Below are positions 7,778 to 13,437 of a stretch of DNA of 55,129 bases, in pieces. Made by a program: the position numbers and the translations under genes. Origin of the DNA: an uncultured Prevotellaceae bacterium (GTDB lineage: Bacteria > Bacteroidota > Bacteroidia > Bacteroidales > Bacteroidaceae); NCBI GenBank assembly GCA_902782305.1, contig CACZMV010000019.1:1-55129 (forward strand). Direction: 5' to 3'. Numbering within the stretch: the first letter of the stretch is position 1; every line of letters begins with the position of its first letter. The notes beneath the pieces are model-generated. The model was given only the letters and a program-made list of their open reading frames with translations, had not been told where the DNA came from and did not search any database.

Positions 7778-8296
7778 ATGGATAAACTCACCACAGAACA
7801 ACGACACAAGAATATGGCTGCTATCCGCTCGAAGGATACGAAGCCGGAAATGATTGTGCGGCGTGGGTTGTGGAAGCGTGGTTTCAGGTATCGCTTAAAT
7901 CACAAGCGGTTGCCTGGGCATCCAGACTTGGTGCTTCGCAAGTATCGCACTTGCATCTTCATCAACGGATGTTTTTGGCATGGTCATCTTGTAGATTCAA
8001 AAACAATGGAGAGTTCTGCTTGTTGCAAGATTCCAACAACGAATCAAGACTTCTGGGTGGCAAAGATTCGCAGGAATAAGGAGCGTGACAAGGAGGAACA
8101 GCGTAAGCTGGCTGAAATGGGTTGGCATTGCATTACCGTTTGGGAATGTGAGTTGAAATCATCGAAGCGTGAAGAGACCTTGGAATCGCTGGCGTTTACT
8201 CTAAACCACATCTGGTTACAAAATCATGGTGCCAAGACGGTTCAATATCCCAAGATGGAAGAAGAAAGTGAGAATTACTTGAAAGCTGCTGAGTAA
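7778..8296 (+). CDS. vsr: Very short patch repair endonuclease
   Basis: Nicks 5' of the T in T:G mismatches that arise when 5-methylcytosine deaminates, starting short-patch repair. The 172-residue protein shows the family motifs NMAAIRSKDTKPE, RLPGHPDLVLRKYRTCIF with the catalytic Asp, NGCFWHGH, and FWVAKIRRNKERD. Length is slightly above the usual 135-150 because of an acidic C-terminal tail. It starts one base after the previous stop, so it shares that transcript. Its presence implies that the upstream methyltransferase makes 5mC in this genome. Confidence 0.93.
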   Translation: MDKLTTEQRHKNMAAIRSKDTKPEMIVRRGLWKRGFRYRLNHKRLPGHPDLVLRKYRTCIFINGCFWHGHLVDSKTMESSACCKIPTTNQDFWVAKIRRNKERDKEEQRKLAEMGWHCITVWECELKSSKREETLESLAFTLNHIWLQNHGAKTVQYPKMEEESENYLKAAE

Positions 8297-8301
8297 GACT
8301 T

Positions 8302-8478
8302 ATGAAACAAATAGAAGTCGTAGCTGCAATCATACACGATGACGAAGGTCGTATCTTCGCCACTCAGCGAGGATATGGCGACTATAAGGACGGATGGGAT
8401 CCTGCATCGGAAGATGATACCCATGACAATGGCATGGGTCGATGGTCAGAGAATAATGATGAGAAGGGGTGGTGGTGA
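8302..8478 (+). pseudogene. Truncated NUDIX hydrolase (MutT-like) fragment
   Basis: The frame begins MKQIEVVAAIIHDDEGRIFA then TQRGYGDYKDGW, the classic N terminus of (deoxy)nucleoside triphosphate pyrophosphohydrolases of the MutT/NUDIX family. Where intact members continue with EFPGGK and the NUDIX box (GX5EX7REUXEEXGU), this one reads DPASEDDTHDNGMGRW and stops at residue 58. The catalytic box is absent, so the product cannot be an active hydrolase. It follows vsr by five bases; full-length NUDIX genes are often seen next to dcm/vsr pairs, so this is a decayed member of the island. Confidence 0.75.
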
Positions 8479-8523
8479 TTCTTGATAAAGCATTAGTGAC
8501 ACGGAGGGGAAAGACCCTCCGTG

Positions 8524-8808
8524 TCATGCCATCACCTCCTCATGGTGGATAATCTGCATAATTGGAGCACGAAGGGCGTTCTCAATAGAGACTAGCGTGT
8601 CGATGGTGAAGTTGTGAGTGCCACGCATCCACTTGCTGATTTCAGCCTCTTTCTTGCCAAGAAGCAGGGCAAGGTCTTTCTGCTTCATGCCTTTCTCAGT
8701 AAGAATCTCATGGATGCGGTCCACAATCTGAAACGAAATATCAACGGACTCTCGAATTTCAGGATTCACTGACTTGCGACGACTTTCCAAAATACTACTC
8801 CTTTTCAT
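8524..8808 (-). CDS. XRE-type helix-turn-helix antitoxin/regulator
   Basis: A 94-residue protein with a Cro/CI-type HTH: TEKGMKQKDLALLLGKKEAE and ISKWMRGTHNFTIDTL. The long N-terminal arm (about 35 residues) may bind the toxin. Its start overlaps the end of the upstream gene by 14 bp, giving a toxin-first order as in HigBA-like pairs. In such pairs the HTH protein neutralises the toxin and represses the shared promoter; the palindromes around that promoter (9301-9314, 9361-9375) are candidate operators. Confidence 0.85.
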   Translation of the reverse strand: MKRSSILESRRKSVNPEIRESVDISFQIVDRIHEILTEKGMKQKDLALLLGKKEAEISKWMRGTHNFTIDTLVSIENALRAPIMQIIHHEEVMA

Positions 8809-9283
8809 AACGGGTAAAATTTAAATTGCCTACAATTTCTTTATCTACTAAAACCACAGAGCCGTCGCTGATACGTGATGTAATAAAGCGGCTCGTGTCA
8901 ATCAAGAGTTTCACATAGGGTGCCAGCTCTTCGCTTTCCTCCCATGATGCGGCATCCTTTACACCTCCGTTTCCAAATACGAGAATCTTGTCAGACAATC
9001 TCAAGCAGTAAAGGCGTACTTTGTTGCCAACGTCAATGGGGATGACACCCACACCATCACCGTAGCGGCCTTCTGGTCTGAAATAACGTTCCAAAGCTCC
9101 TTTTTCTGCAATCTTGTCAAGCCAAGAGATAATCACGTCAATCTCGTCATCGTATTCACAGCCCTCAGGGAATTTCTCAAAGAAAGCCTCCATTTCTGTC
9201 AGCTCCTTCCCGTCAAGGTGGATGCTATAGAAGTTGACATTATCGTATTCTTCAACGAGTTCTATCGTATATTCTTGTTTCAT
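8795..9283 (-). CDS. Putative toxin of a type II toxin-antitoxin pair
   Basis: A 162-residue protein starting MKQEYTIELVEEYDNVNFYS. The central part reads RPEGRYGDGVGVIPIDVGNK, VRLYCLRLSDKILVFGNGGV, the strand pattern seen in RelE/HigB-like proteins but in a longer acidic version. The C terminus (GSVVLVDKEIVGNLNFTRYE) overlaps the HTH gene. Toxin identity rests mainly on this operon architecture and the resemblance of the central segment; classical RelE catalytic residues cannot be confirmed by eye. It could also be a non-toxic partner of the regulator. Confidence 0.6.
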   Translation of the reverse strand: MKQEYTIELVEEYDNVNFYSIHLDGKELTEMEAFFEKFPEGCEYDDEIDVIISWLDKIAEKGALERYFRPEGRYGDGVGVIPIDVGNKVRLYCLRLSDKILVFGNGGVKDAASWEESEELAPYVKLLIDTSRFITSRISDGSVVLVDKEIVGNLNFTRYEKE

Positions 9284-9297
9284 TATTATCGTTCAGT

Positions 9298-9376
9298 ACT
9301 TAACTTTTAAGTTATCTGGGTGCAAATATACGATGTTTTTCTGAAATGAACAAGAAATTAACTTAAAAATTAAGTA
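9298..9376 (-). promoter_or_regulatory. Promoter of the toxin-antitoxin pair with two palindromic operators
   Basis: The minus -7 box is TATATTTGC (plus 9322-9330). A palindrome TAACTTTTAAGTTA (9301-9314) covers the expected start site, and a second, ACTTAAAAATTAAGT (9361-9375), lies just upstream of the -33 position. Both share a TTAACTT core (9299-9305 region and 9358-9364), as expected of paired binding sites for the HTH antitoxin. Confidence 0.65.
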
Positions 9377-9411
9377 AATGTATTTGGAAATCAAACATAT
9401 TTAGTATAAAC

Positions 9412-9457
9412 AAACTCCGCCCATGATAAAGAGCAGACTGTCAAGGGCGGAGTTTTT
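9412..9457. terminator. Bidirectional Rho-independent terminator
   Basis: AAACTCCGCCC (9412-9422) pairs with GGGCGGAGTTT (9445-9455), followed by T-runs on either strand. It ends the minus gene at 9473-9730 and isolates the toxin-antitoxin promoter. Confidence 0.85.
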
Positions 9458-9472
9458 ATGTAATAATAGGTA

Positions 9473-9730
9473 TTAATTAATAGTGATAAGGCGATTATCT
9501 TCGCTGTCGTACTTTACTGGATGGGCGAAGGATGTTGTTTTACCATCACTGACGGCAGAGACATCAATGCTTCGACGCTGGAACTCGTCGATGAGTGCCA
9601 GATTATGGTAGGCACGCATAGAGGACCAGCCTCGGTTTTGTACTTGTGCGTTGAAAGCGGTTACTAACTCGGGAATCTGCATGCCTGCGAATTGCAGGGC
9701 ATAACGAATGTAATAAATGTGCTGTTGCAT
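9473..9730 (-). CDS. Small conserved-type hypothetical protein, 85 residues
   Basis: Starts MQQHIYYIRYALQFAGMQIP and contains FNAQVQNRGWSSMRAYHNLA, EFQRRSIDVSAVSDG and a C-terminal FAHPVKYDSEDNRLITIN. Soluble, no signal or membrane segment. It has its own promoter (9838-9846) with a leader of about 100 nt and its own terminator, so it is an independent unit. I recall similar short proteins ending in a KYD/IYD...N(K/R)LI motif in Bacteroidales accessory regions but cannot give a function. Confidence 0.65.
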   Translation of the reverse strand: MQQHIYYIRYALQFAGMQIPELVTAFNAQVQNRGWSSMRAYHNLALIDEFQRRSIDVSAVSDGKTTSFAHPVKYDSEDNRLITIN

Positions 9731-9837
9731 AACTTGGAATGTTTTTGAAGTTTATACTACCACATCGTACTGACCACCGTGGTTTCCAAAACTCGGTTGG
9801 TGAGTCCATCCGAAGATGACTGCTCTTGATGTTTGGT

Positions 9838-9846
9838 GCAAAGGTA
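9838..9846 (-). promoter_or_regulatory. -7 promoter element for the 85-residue protein
   Basis: On minus the sequence reads TACCTTTGC, a full -7 match; transcript start near 9831, about 100 nt upstream of the ATG at 9730. Confidence 0.6.
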
Positions 9847-9889
9847 CAATATTATTTTGACATTACCAAATATAATGCTTGTTTCCTAC

Positions 9890-9916
9890 TGAACCAGGGG
9901 ACTGGTCCCTGTCTCA
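9890..9916. repeat. 27-bp palindromic dispersed repeat, copy 1
   Basis: The sequence TGAACCAGGGGACTGGTCCC followed by TGTCTCA is identical to copy 2 at 10169. The core CAGGG-GACTGGT-CCCTG can form a hairpin. A third, diverged copy is at 54814. Confidence 0.85.
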
Positions 9917-9924
9917 CACGTACC

Positions 9925-10099
9925 GTTGAGCAAAATGGCAAGATAGTGAAGTATCGAGTTCAAGAATCGCGATGAGCAGATAGACTTCGACACCAAGATG
10001 CGCCAACTGCAAACGGAAATGCATGATCTATTGCAGCAGGAAGAAGCAAGTAACAAAGAACTAAAAGCCCTCTTTGAGAAGTTAGGTTATAGACTCTAA
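9925..10099 (+). pseudogene. Decayed C-terminal end of a coding sequence, possibly a type I methyltransferase (HsdM-like)
   Basis: Two frames carry protein-like sequence: VEQNGKIVKYRVQESR (about 9925-9972), then after a frameshift NRDEQIDFDTKMRQLQTEMH and DLLQQEEASNKELKALFEKL ending GYRL with a stop at 10097. The helical, Gln/Glu-rich end recalls the C terminus of N-6 DNA methylases of type I restriction systems, but the fragment is too short to be sure. No start or body of the gene remains. It is bracketed by the two identical 27-bp repeats, which suggests a deletion or insertion history involving those repeats. Confidence 0.4.
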
Positions 10100-10107
10100 A
10101 ACTAACA

Positions 10108-10142
10108 AATTCTTGCTAATTTTGCAAAAACTTGCAAGAATT
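10108..10142. repeat. Hairpin after the decayed gene end
   Basis: AATTCTTGC (10108-10116) pairs with GCAAGAATT (10134-10142), with TTTTGCAAAA inside. It lies eight bases after the stop of the decayed gene and may have been its terminator, although no T-run follows directly. The rest of 9731-10289 holds only the repeats, the promoter at 9838 and this remnant. Confidence 0.6.
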
Positions 10143-10168
10143 GGCAGAATTTTAAATTCTTTTTTGAA

Positions 10169-10195
10169 TGAACCAGGGGACTGGTCCCTGTCTCA
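10169..10195. repeat. 27-bp palindromic dispersed repeat, copy 2
   Basis: Identical over 27 bp to 9890-9916 and in the same orientation, 279 bp away. Confidence 0.85.
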
Positions 10196-10289
10196 TATGG
10201 CAGCAGAAGACGATTTGTAGTTATACTTAGTCAATGGCACTGGGAGTATCGCTGAGCGTGAAGACGATTTGGGAGATGTCCAAGTCTAT

Positions 10290-10316
10290 AAAAAAACAGG
10301 GGGAATAACCCCCTGT
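10290..10316 (-). terminator. Rho-independent terminator of the HAD/Cys-rich operon
   Basis: On minus, CAGGGGG and CCCCCTG enclose TTATT and are followed by a run of seven T. It lies 17 bp after the stop of the Cys-rich protein gene. Confidence 0.88.
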
Positions 10317-10332
10317 ATGATTGTTTAAAAGA

Positions 10333-10638
10333 TTACTTCTTGCACTTTTTCTCGCAAGCCTTGGCCTCTTTTTTCTCGCAGCAAGATTTAGCGTCTTTTT
10401 TCTCGCAGCAAGATTTAGCGTCTTTTTTCTCGCAGCAAGATTTAGCGTCTTTTTTCTCGCAGGCCTTAGCCTCTTTCTTTTCGCAGCAAGCTTTAGCCTC
10501 TTTCTTTTCGCAGCAAGCCTGTTTCTTTTCGCAGCATTCTTTCTTGTTCTTGTCGCACTTATGATCCTGAGCGCTGGCATTTGTTGTAGCGCACATCATC
10601 GCCATGATCATCATGGCACTGAGCAAAATCTTTTTCAT
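10333..10638 (-). CDS. Secreted Cys/Lys/Glu repeat protein
   Basis: A 101-residue protein with a clear signal peptide (MKKILLSAMMIMAMMCATTN, cleavage after ASAQ at residue 24). The mature part is built from about eight degenerate units of the form (E/D)AKxCCEKK, three of which, DAKSCCEKK, are exact 27-bp DNA repeats. Twenty percent or so of the mature residues are Cys, mostly as CC or single C in a fixed register with EKK. This could bind metal ions or form a disulfide-linked rod in the periplasm. It lies 25 bp after the HAD lipoprotein gene on the same strand and before a strong terminator, so both share a transcript. I do not know a named family. Confidence 0.85.
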   Translation of the reverse strand: MKKILLSAMMIMAMMCATTNASAQDHKCDKNKKECCEKKQACCEKKEAKACCEKKEAKACEKKDAKSCCEKKDAKSCCEKKDAKSCCEKKEAKACEKKCKK

Positions 10639-10663
10639 ATTGTTTCTGTTATTAATGTTATAT

Positions 10664-11737
10664 TTATTCTTCGGGGAAGATGAAATCGGTCTTCTGAACG
10701 CCGTAGCCGTAGATGGTCTTGAAGTCGTTCTTCATCGAGATGACGGTATAGCCGTTTTGGCGCCACTTGGCCTCACGTCTGGCTCCCTCGGCCAAGTCGG
10801 CATGGTCGCGGACGTCGTCATCAGCTACGAGCATGAAGGTGGCGGTGCGATACTTCTGGTTGCCCTTGCAATAGTTGTGCATGGCTTCATCGCCACTGCT
10901 GTTGCCGAAGGACAGTACGGGCACCTTGCCAATCTCCTGCGAAATCTGGAGCACCTTGTTGGTCTTGAGGTTCTTGATAAGCAGACTGTCGGTGCGAATC
11001 AGGTCTTCGTCGCTACCCATATTGTAGTTGACACCGGCATTATCGCCCTGCTTGCTTGACTTATACCACACATCCATACCAATCACTCTGTTCTTGTCGA
11101 TACCGATAGATTCGACGAGTGAACGGCAGATGAAGCGGTCGGAACCGGAAACGACATAGTAGGTGAAGCCATTGGCCTTCAGATAGTCGAAGACTTCGAG
11201 CATGGGCTTATAGAAGCTCTCACCGTAGGTCATACCCGTAAAGCCGTTGGCTTGGAAGGCGGCGTAGGCCTTCACATAGGCGTCGAACTGGGCAATGGTC
11301 ATACCGGCATAGGCTTTGGCAGCCGCACGGGCATGCTTCAAGTCGAACTGGTTGGGGAGTGGGGTGCCCTTGCGCACGAAATCGCGGATGTTCTGAGCGG
11401 CCTCACGAACATCAGCGGGTGCCTGGTCCTTATAGGAAGGATCGTCGAGGACGCGATATTCCAGCATGTTATATTCGAAATAGGTAGGGTAGAGCTCGCC
11501 CACGAACGTACCATCCATGTCGAAGGTGGCAATACGGTCTTCGGCACTGATGAAATTGGCGGAACGCGGATCGGTGACGTCCTCGACATATTCCTGCAGG
11601 AGGGTCAGTGCCTCACATTGGTTCCATGACGGGAAGAAATCCTTCGACGGTGGATTGACTGAGGGGTTGTCGTTGTTGTCGCAACTACTTGATAATGCAA
11701 CGAGTGCAAAGATAATAATCAGAAAATGTTTTTTCAT
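10664..11737 (-). CDS. HAD-superfamily phosphatase, lipoprotein
   Basis: A 357-residue protein counted from ATG 11737; an upstream in-frame start at 11776 precedes the promoter and is rejected. It has a lipoprotein signal with lipobox LSSSC (Cys19). HAD motif I is FDMDGTFVG with Asp73 as nucleophile and Asp75 as acid/base; motif II is VVSGSDRF; the Mg-binding acidic motif is FGNSSGDEAM. It resembles SerB-type phosphatases with a helical cap (about residues 100-190). Being a lipoprotein it would act on phosphate esters outside the cytoplasm; the substrate is unknown. First gene of a two-gene operon with the Cys-rich protein. Confidence 0.85.
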   Translation of the reverse strand: MKKHFLIIIFALVALSSSCDNNDNPSVNPPSKDFFPSWNQCEALTLLQEYVEDVTDPRSANFISAEDRIATFDMDGTFVGELYPTYFEYNMLEYRVLDDPSYKDQAPADVREAAQNIRDFVRKGTPLPNQFDLKHARAAAKAYAGMTIAQFDAYVKAYAAFQANGFTGMTYGESFYKPMLEVFDYLKANGFTYYVVSGSDRFICRSLVESIGIDKNRVIGMDVWYKSSKQGDNAGVNYNMGSDEDLIRTDSLLIKNLKTNKVLQISQEIGKVPVLSFGNSSGDEAMHNYCKGNQKYRTATFMLVADDDVRDHADLAEGARREAKWRQNGYTVISMKNDFKTIYGYGVQKTDFIFPEE

Positions 11738-11764
11738 ATTGCAAATTTTTATAGTTCTCTGCCT

Positions 11765-11773
11765 GCAAAAATA
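11765..11773 (-). promoter_or_regulatory. -7 promoter element for the HAD lipoprotein operon
   Basis: Minus strand reads TATTTTTGC, 27 bp upstream of the ATG at 11737. Confidence 0.65.
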
Positions 11774-11837
11774 CAAAACTTTTCGGAGAAAATAGCTGTA
11801 TGAACCGTTTAAAATGCATTAAGGCCTTTAATTTTGG

Positions 11838-11879
11838 CAAAAAAAATCGGGAACTCCTTTGTTTAAAGGAATCCCCGAA
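11838..11879 (-). terminator. Terminator after tRNA-Cys
   Basis: On minus, TCGGGGATTCCTTT and AAAGGAGTTCCCGA form a stem around TAAAC and are followed by eight T. It begins about 10 bp after the tRNA 3' end. Confidence 0.8.
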
Positions 11880-11888
11880 CTTACTAAG

Positions 11889-11960
11889 AGGTGCCTGGCG
11901 GATTCGAACCGCCGTGGACGGTTTTGCAGACCGTAGACTAAGCCACTCATCCAAGGCACC
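11889..11960 (-). tRNA. tRNA-Cys (anticodon GCA)
   Basis: The acceptor stem GGTGCCT/AGGCACC, the anticodon arm ACGGT-CTGCAAA-ACCGT and the T arm GGCGG-TTCGAAT-CCGCC are all perfect. The anticodon GCA reads Cys codons. No CCA is encoded. It has its own promoter at 12057-12065 with a folded leader, and its own terminator. Confidence 0.93.
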
Positions 11961-11972
11961 GAGTAAGCGAGT

Positions 11973-11999
11973 AAAGAGCGATGCTTGCATCAGCTCTTT
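11973..11999 (-). other. Near-perfect hairpin in the tRNA-Cys leader
   Basis: AAAGAGC-ATGC on one arm and GCAT-GCTCTTT on the other, separated by two bases, 12 bp upstream of the tRNA 5' end and downstream of its promoter. It may direct processing of the precursor. Confidence 0.6.
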
Positions 12000-12056
12000 C
12001 GAGCGCGAGGTGACAAGACTGTAAGTCAAGGCACCATTGTTTCTTGCTTAGCGGAT

Positions 12057-12065
12057 GCAAAGGTA
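12057..12065 (-). promoter_or_regulatory. -7 promoter element of tRNA-Cys
   Basis: Minus strand TACCTTTGC, directly after the stop codon of the 50-residue gene at 12066; transcript start near 12050, giving a leader of about 90 nt before the tRNA. Confidence 0.65.
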
Positions 12066-12218
12066 CTATATTTTTCGGGATTGACCAAACTTTTTGCAGT
12101 TTTTTTTCAGTTCACACCCGTCACAAGGGTCGGTAGTGCCCTTTATCATCCTGAAAATGCGCAGGGAAGCATAGCCAACGGCGACGATAAGGACTAGTAT
12201 GACCAGGAGTGTTTGCAT
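12066..12218 (-). CDS. Small Cys-containing single-pass membrane protein (FeoB-associated-type)
   Basis: A 50-residue protein: MQTLLVILVLIVAVGYASLR is one membrane helix, followed by RIFRMIKGTTDPCDGCELKK and a basic end with a third Cys in NCKKFG. The layout, an N-terminal helix then CxxC plus one more Cys and Lys-rich tail, matches the FeoB-associated Cys-rich membrane protein type found in Bacteroidetes, although feoAB is not in this window. It starts 15 bp after the lipid kinase stop and is probably co-transcribed with it. Metal or redox chemistry of the three Cys is inferred only. Confidence 0.7.
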   Translation of the reverse strand: MQTLLVILVLIVAVGYASLRIFRMIKGTTDPCDGCELKKNCKKFGQSRKI

Positions 12219-12233
12219 GGGTTCTCTGTCTGG

Positions 12234-13280
12234 TTAGCTCCTGAGTTTACGCAACAGAACCTTGTTGATGGCCTGAATCTTTCGCCCTCCCTTTTCAAGG
12301 TCGTCGACAATATCCTCGCGTACATTATTAATATTATTAAAGAAGTCGCTGAAGGCATTAAGCACCTGATTGGGCTGGGCTGTATCCTCAGGGGCATTGG
12401 GATTGGTGATGATGCGGATGCCCATGGGTTCGATGTTGACATCGATATCTTTACCGGTCATAAGCGGGTCGCCATCGACATGGATGGCACCAGGCTCTGT
12501 GCGATGGATATGGATGCTCTTACTGCGGAAGGTCTTGATCTTGGAATTGTTGCCCAGCGTCTTCATGAACAGGTCGGCAGCAATCTGTGGGGCATCAAGA
12601 ACATCGAAGGGTTCCATGATGATAACGTCCATCATGCCATCTCTCATGGTAGCACCCGGAGCAATATAGGCATTGTTGCCATATTGGGAGGCATTGGCGC
12701 AGGCGATGAGGAAAGCGCGATAGCGAGTAGTGCCTGAATCGTCGACAATCTCGTAGGTCTCAGGGCGATATTTCAGTCCTTCTTTCAGTACATTCTCAAT
12801 ATAGGTGATGGGTCCGCGCTTGCCTGCCTCTGCGAACTTAAGCGAGATGAAGGCATCGAAGCCCATGCCGCAGGTGCAGAAGAAGGGTTGACCGTTGATG
12901 ACACCATAGTCGAAGGATTCGATGGCGCAGTTGTTGATCAATTGAAGGGAACCACGCACATCGATGGGGATGCAGAGATGACGCGCGAGTCCGTTGCCGG
13001 AACCACAGGGAATGATGCCCAAGGCGGTATTGGTGTGTACCAAGGAGCGAGCCACCTCGTTGACGGTACCGTCGCCTCCGACAGCTACCACTACGTCAAC
13101 GCCATCAGCAGCACTCTGGCGGGCTATCTCAGCAGCGTGACCCCTATACTCGGTGAAGCGCAGTTCAATATCGAACTTCGAATGATCGAGCATCTGGTCG
13201 ATAAGTTCAGGAAAATCGTCCTTTTTCTGCGTGCCCGATATGGGATTTATAATGAATATAATGTGTTTTTTGTTGCTCAT
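12234..13280 (-). CDS. Diacylglycerol kinase-family lipid kinase
   Basis: Phosphorylates a lipid hydroxyl with ATP. The 348-residue protein has the DAGK catalytic domain: NPISG at the N terminus, VVAVGGDGTVNEVARSL (GGDGT at 68-72), and GIIPCGSGNGLARHL for nucleotide binding. The C-terminal domain follows the YegS/DgkB pattern (IHVDGDPL). No membrane segment, as usual. It is divergent from serine palmitoyltransferase across 157 bp. In Bacteroidetes this opens the possibility that the substrate is a sphingoid base or ceramide rather than diacylglycerol; sequence alone does not decide. Its -7 box lies so close to the start that the mRNA is probably leaderless. Confidence 0.88.
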   Translation of the reverse strand: MSNKKHIIFIINPISGTQKKDDFPELIDQMLDHSKFDIELRFTEYRGHAAEIARQSAADGVDVVVAVGGDGTVNEVARSLVHTNTALGIIPCGSGNGLARHLCIPIDVRGSLQLINNCAIESFDYGVINGQPFFCTCGMGFDAFISLKFAEAGKRGPITYIENVLKEGLKYRPETYEIVDDSGTTRYRAFLIACANASQYGNNAYIAPGATMRDGMMDVIIMEPFDVLDAPQIAADLFMKTLGNNSKIKTFRSKSIHIHRTEPGAIHVDGDPLMTGKDIDVNIEPMGIRIITNPNAPEDTAQPNQVLNAFSDFFNNINNVREDIVDDLEKGGRKIQAINKVLLRKLRS

Positions 13281-13286
13281 CGTGAT

Positions 13287-13295
13287 GCAAAATTA
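13287..13295 (-). promoter_or_regulatory. -7 promoter element of the lipid kinase gene
   Basis: Minus strand TAATTTTGC ending six bases before the ATG at 13280, consistent with a leaderless transcript. Confidence 0.65.
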
Positions 13296-13364
13296 CAAAA
13301 AAAGCATGAAAAATGGGGTGAAAAGGAAATAAATTTGTGCTAAAAGGCGAAATATATGATTTTT

Positions 13365-13398
13365 TTTGCACTGTTTGATAAAAATTGTGTAACTTTGC
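13365..13398 (+). promoter_or_regulatory. Promoter of serine palmitoyltransferase
   Basis: TTTG (-33) at 13365-13368 and TAACTTTGC (-7) at 13390-13398 with 21 bp between; start near 13404, leader about 34 nt. Confidence 0.75.
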
Positions 13399-13437
13399 AC
13401 CAAATTTCAAAAGTAGCATAGCTACACCTATATAAAA

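Noticed and set aside
10379-10460. CRISPR-like direct repeats
   Set aside because: The 27-bp repeats are contiguous, have no spacers and encode the DAKSCCEKK units of a secreted protein.
10604-11059. Plus-strand open frame over the HAD phosphatase gene
   Set aside because: Antisense shadow; the HAD motifs are on minus.
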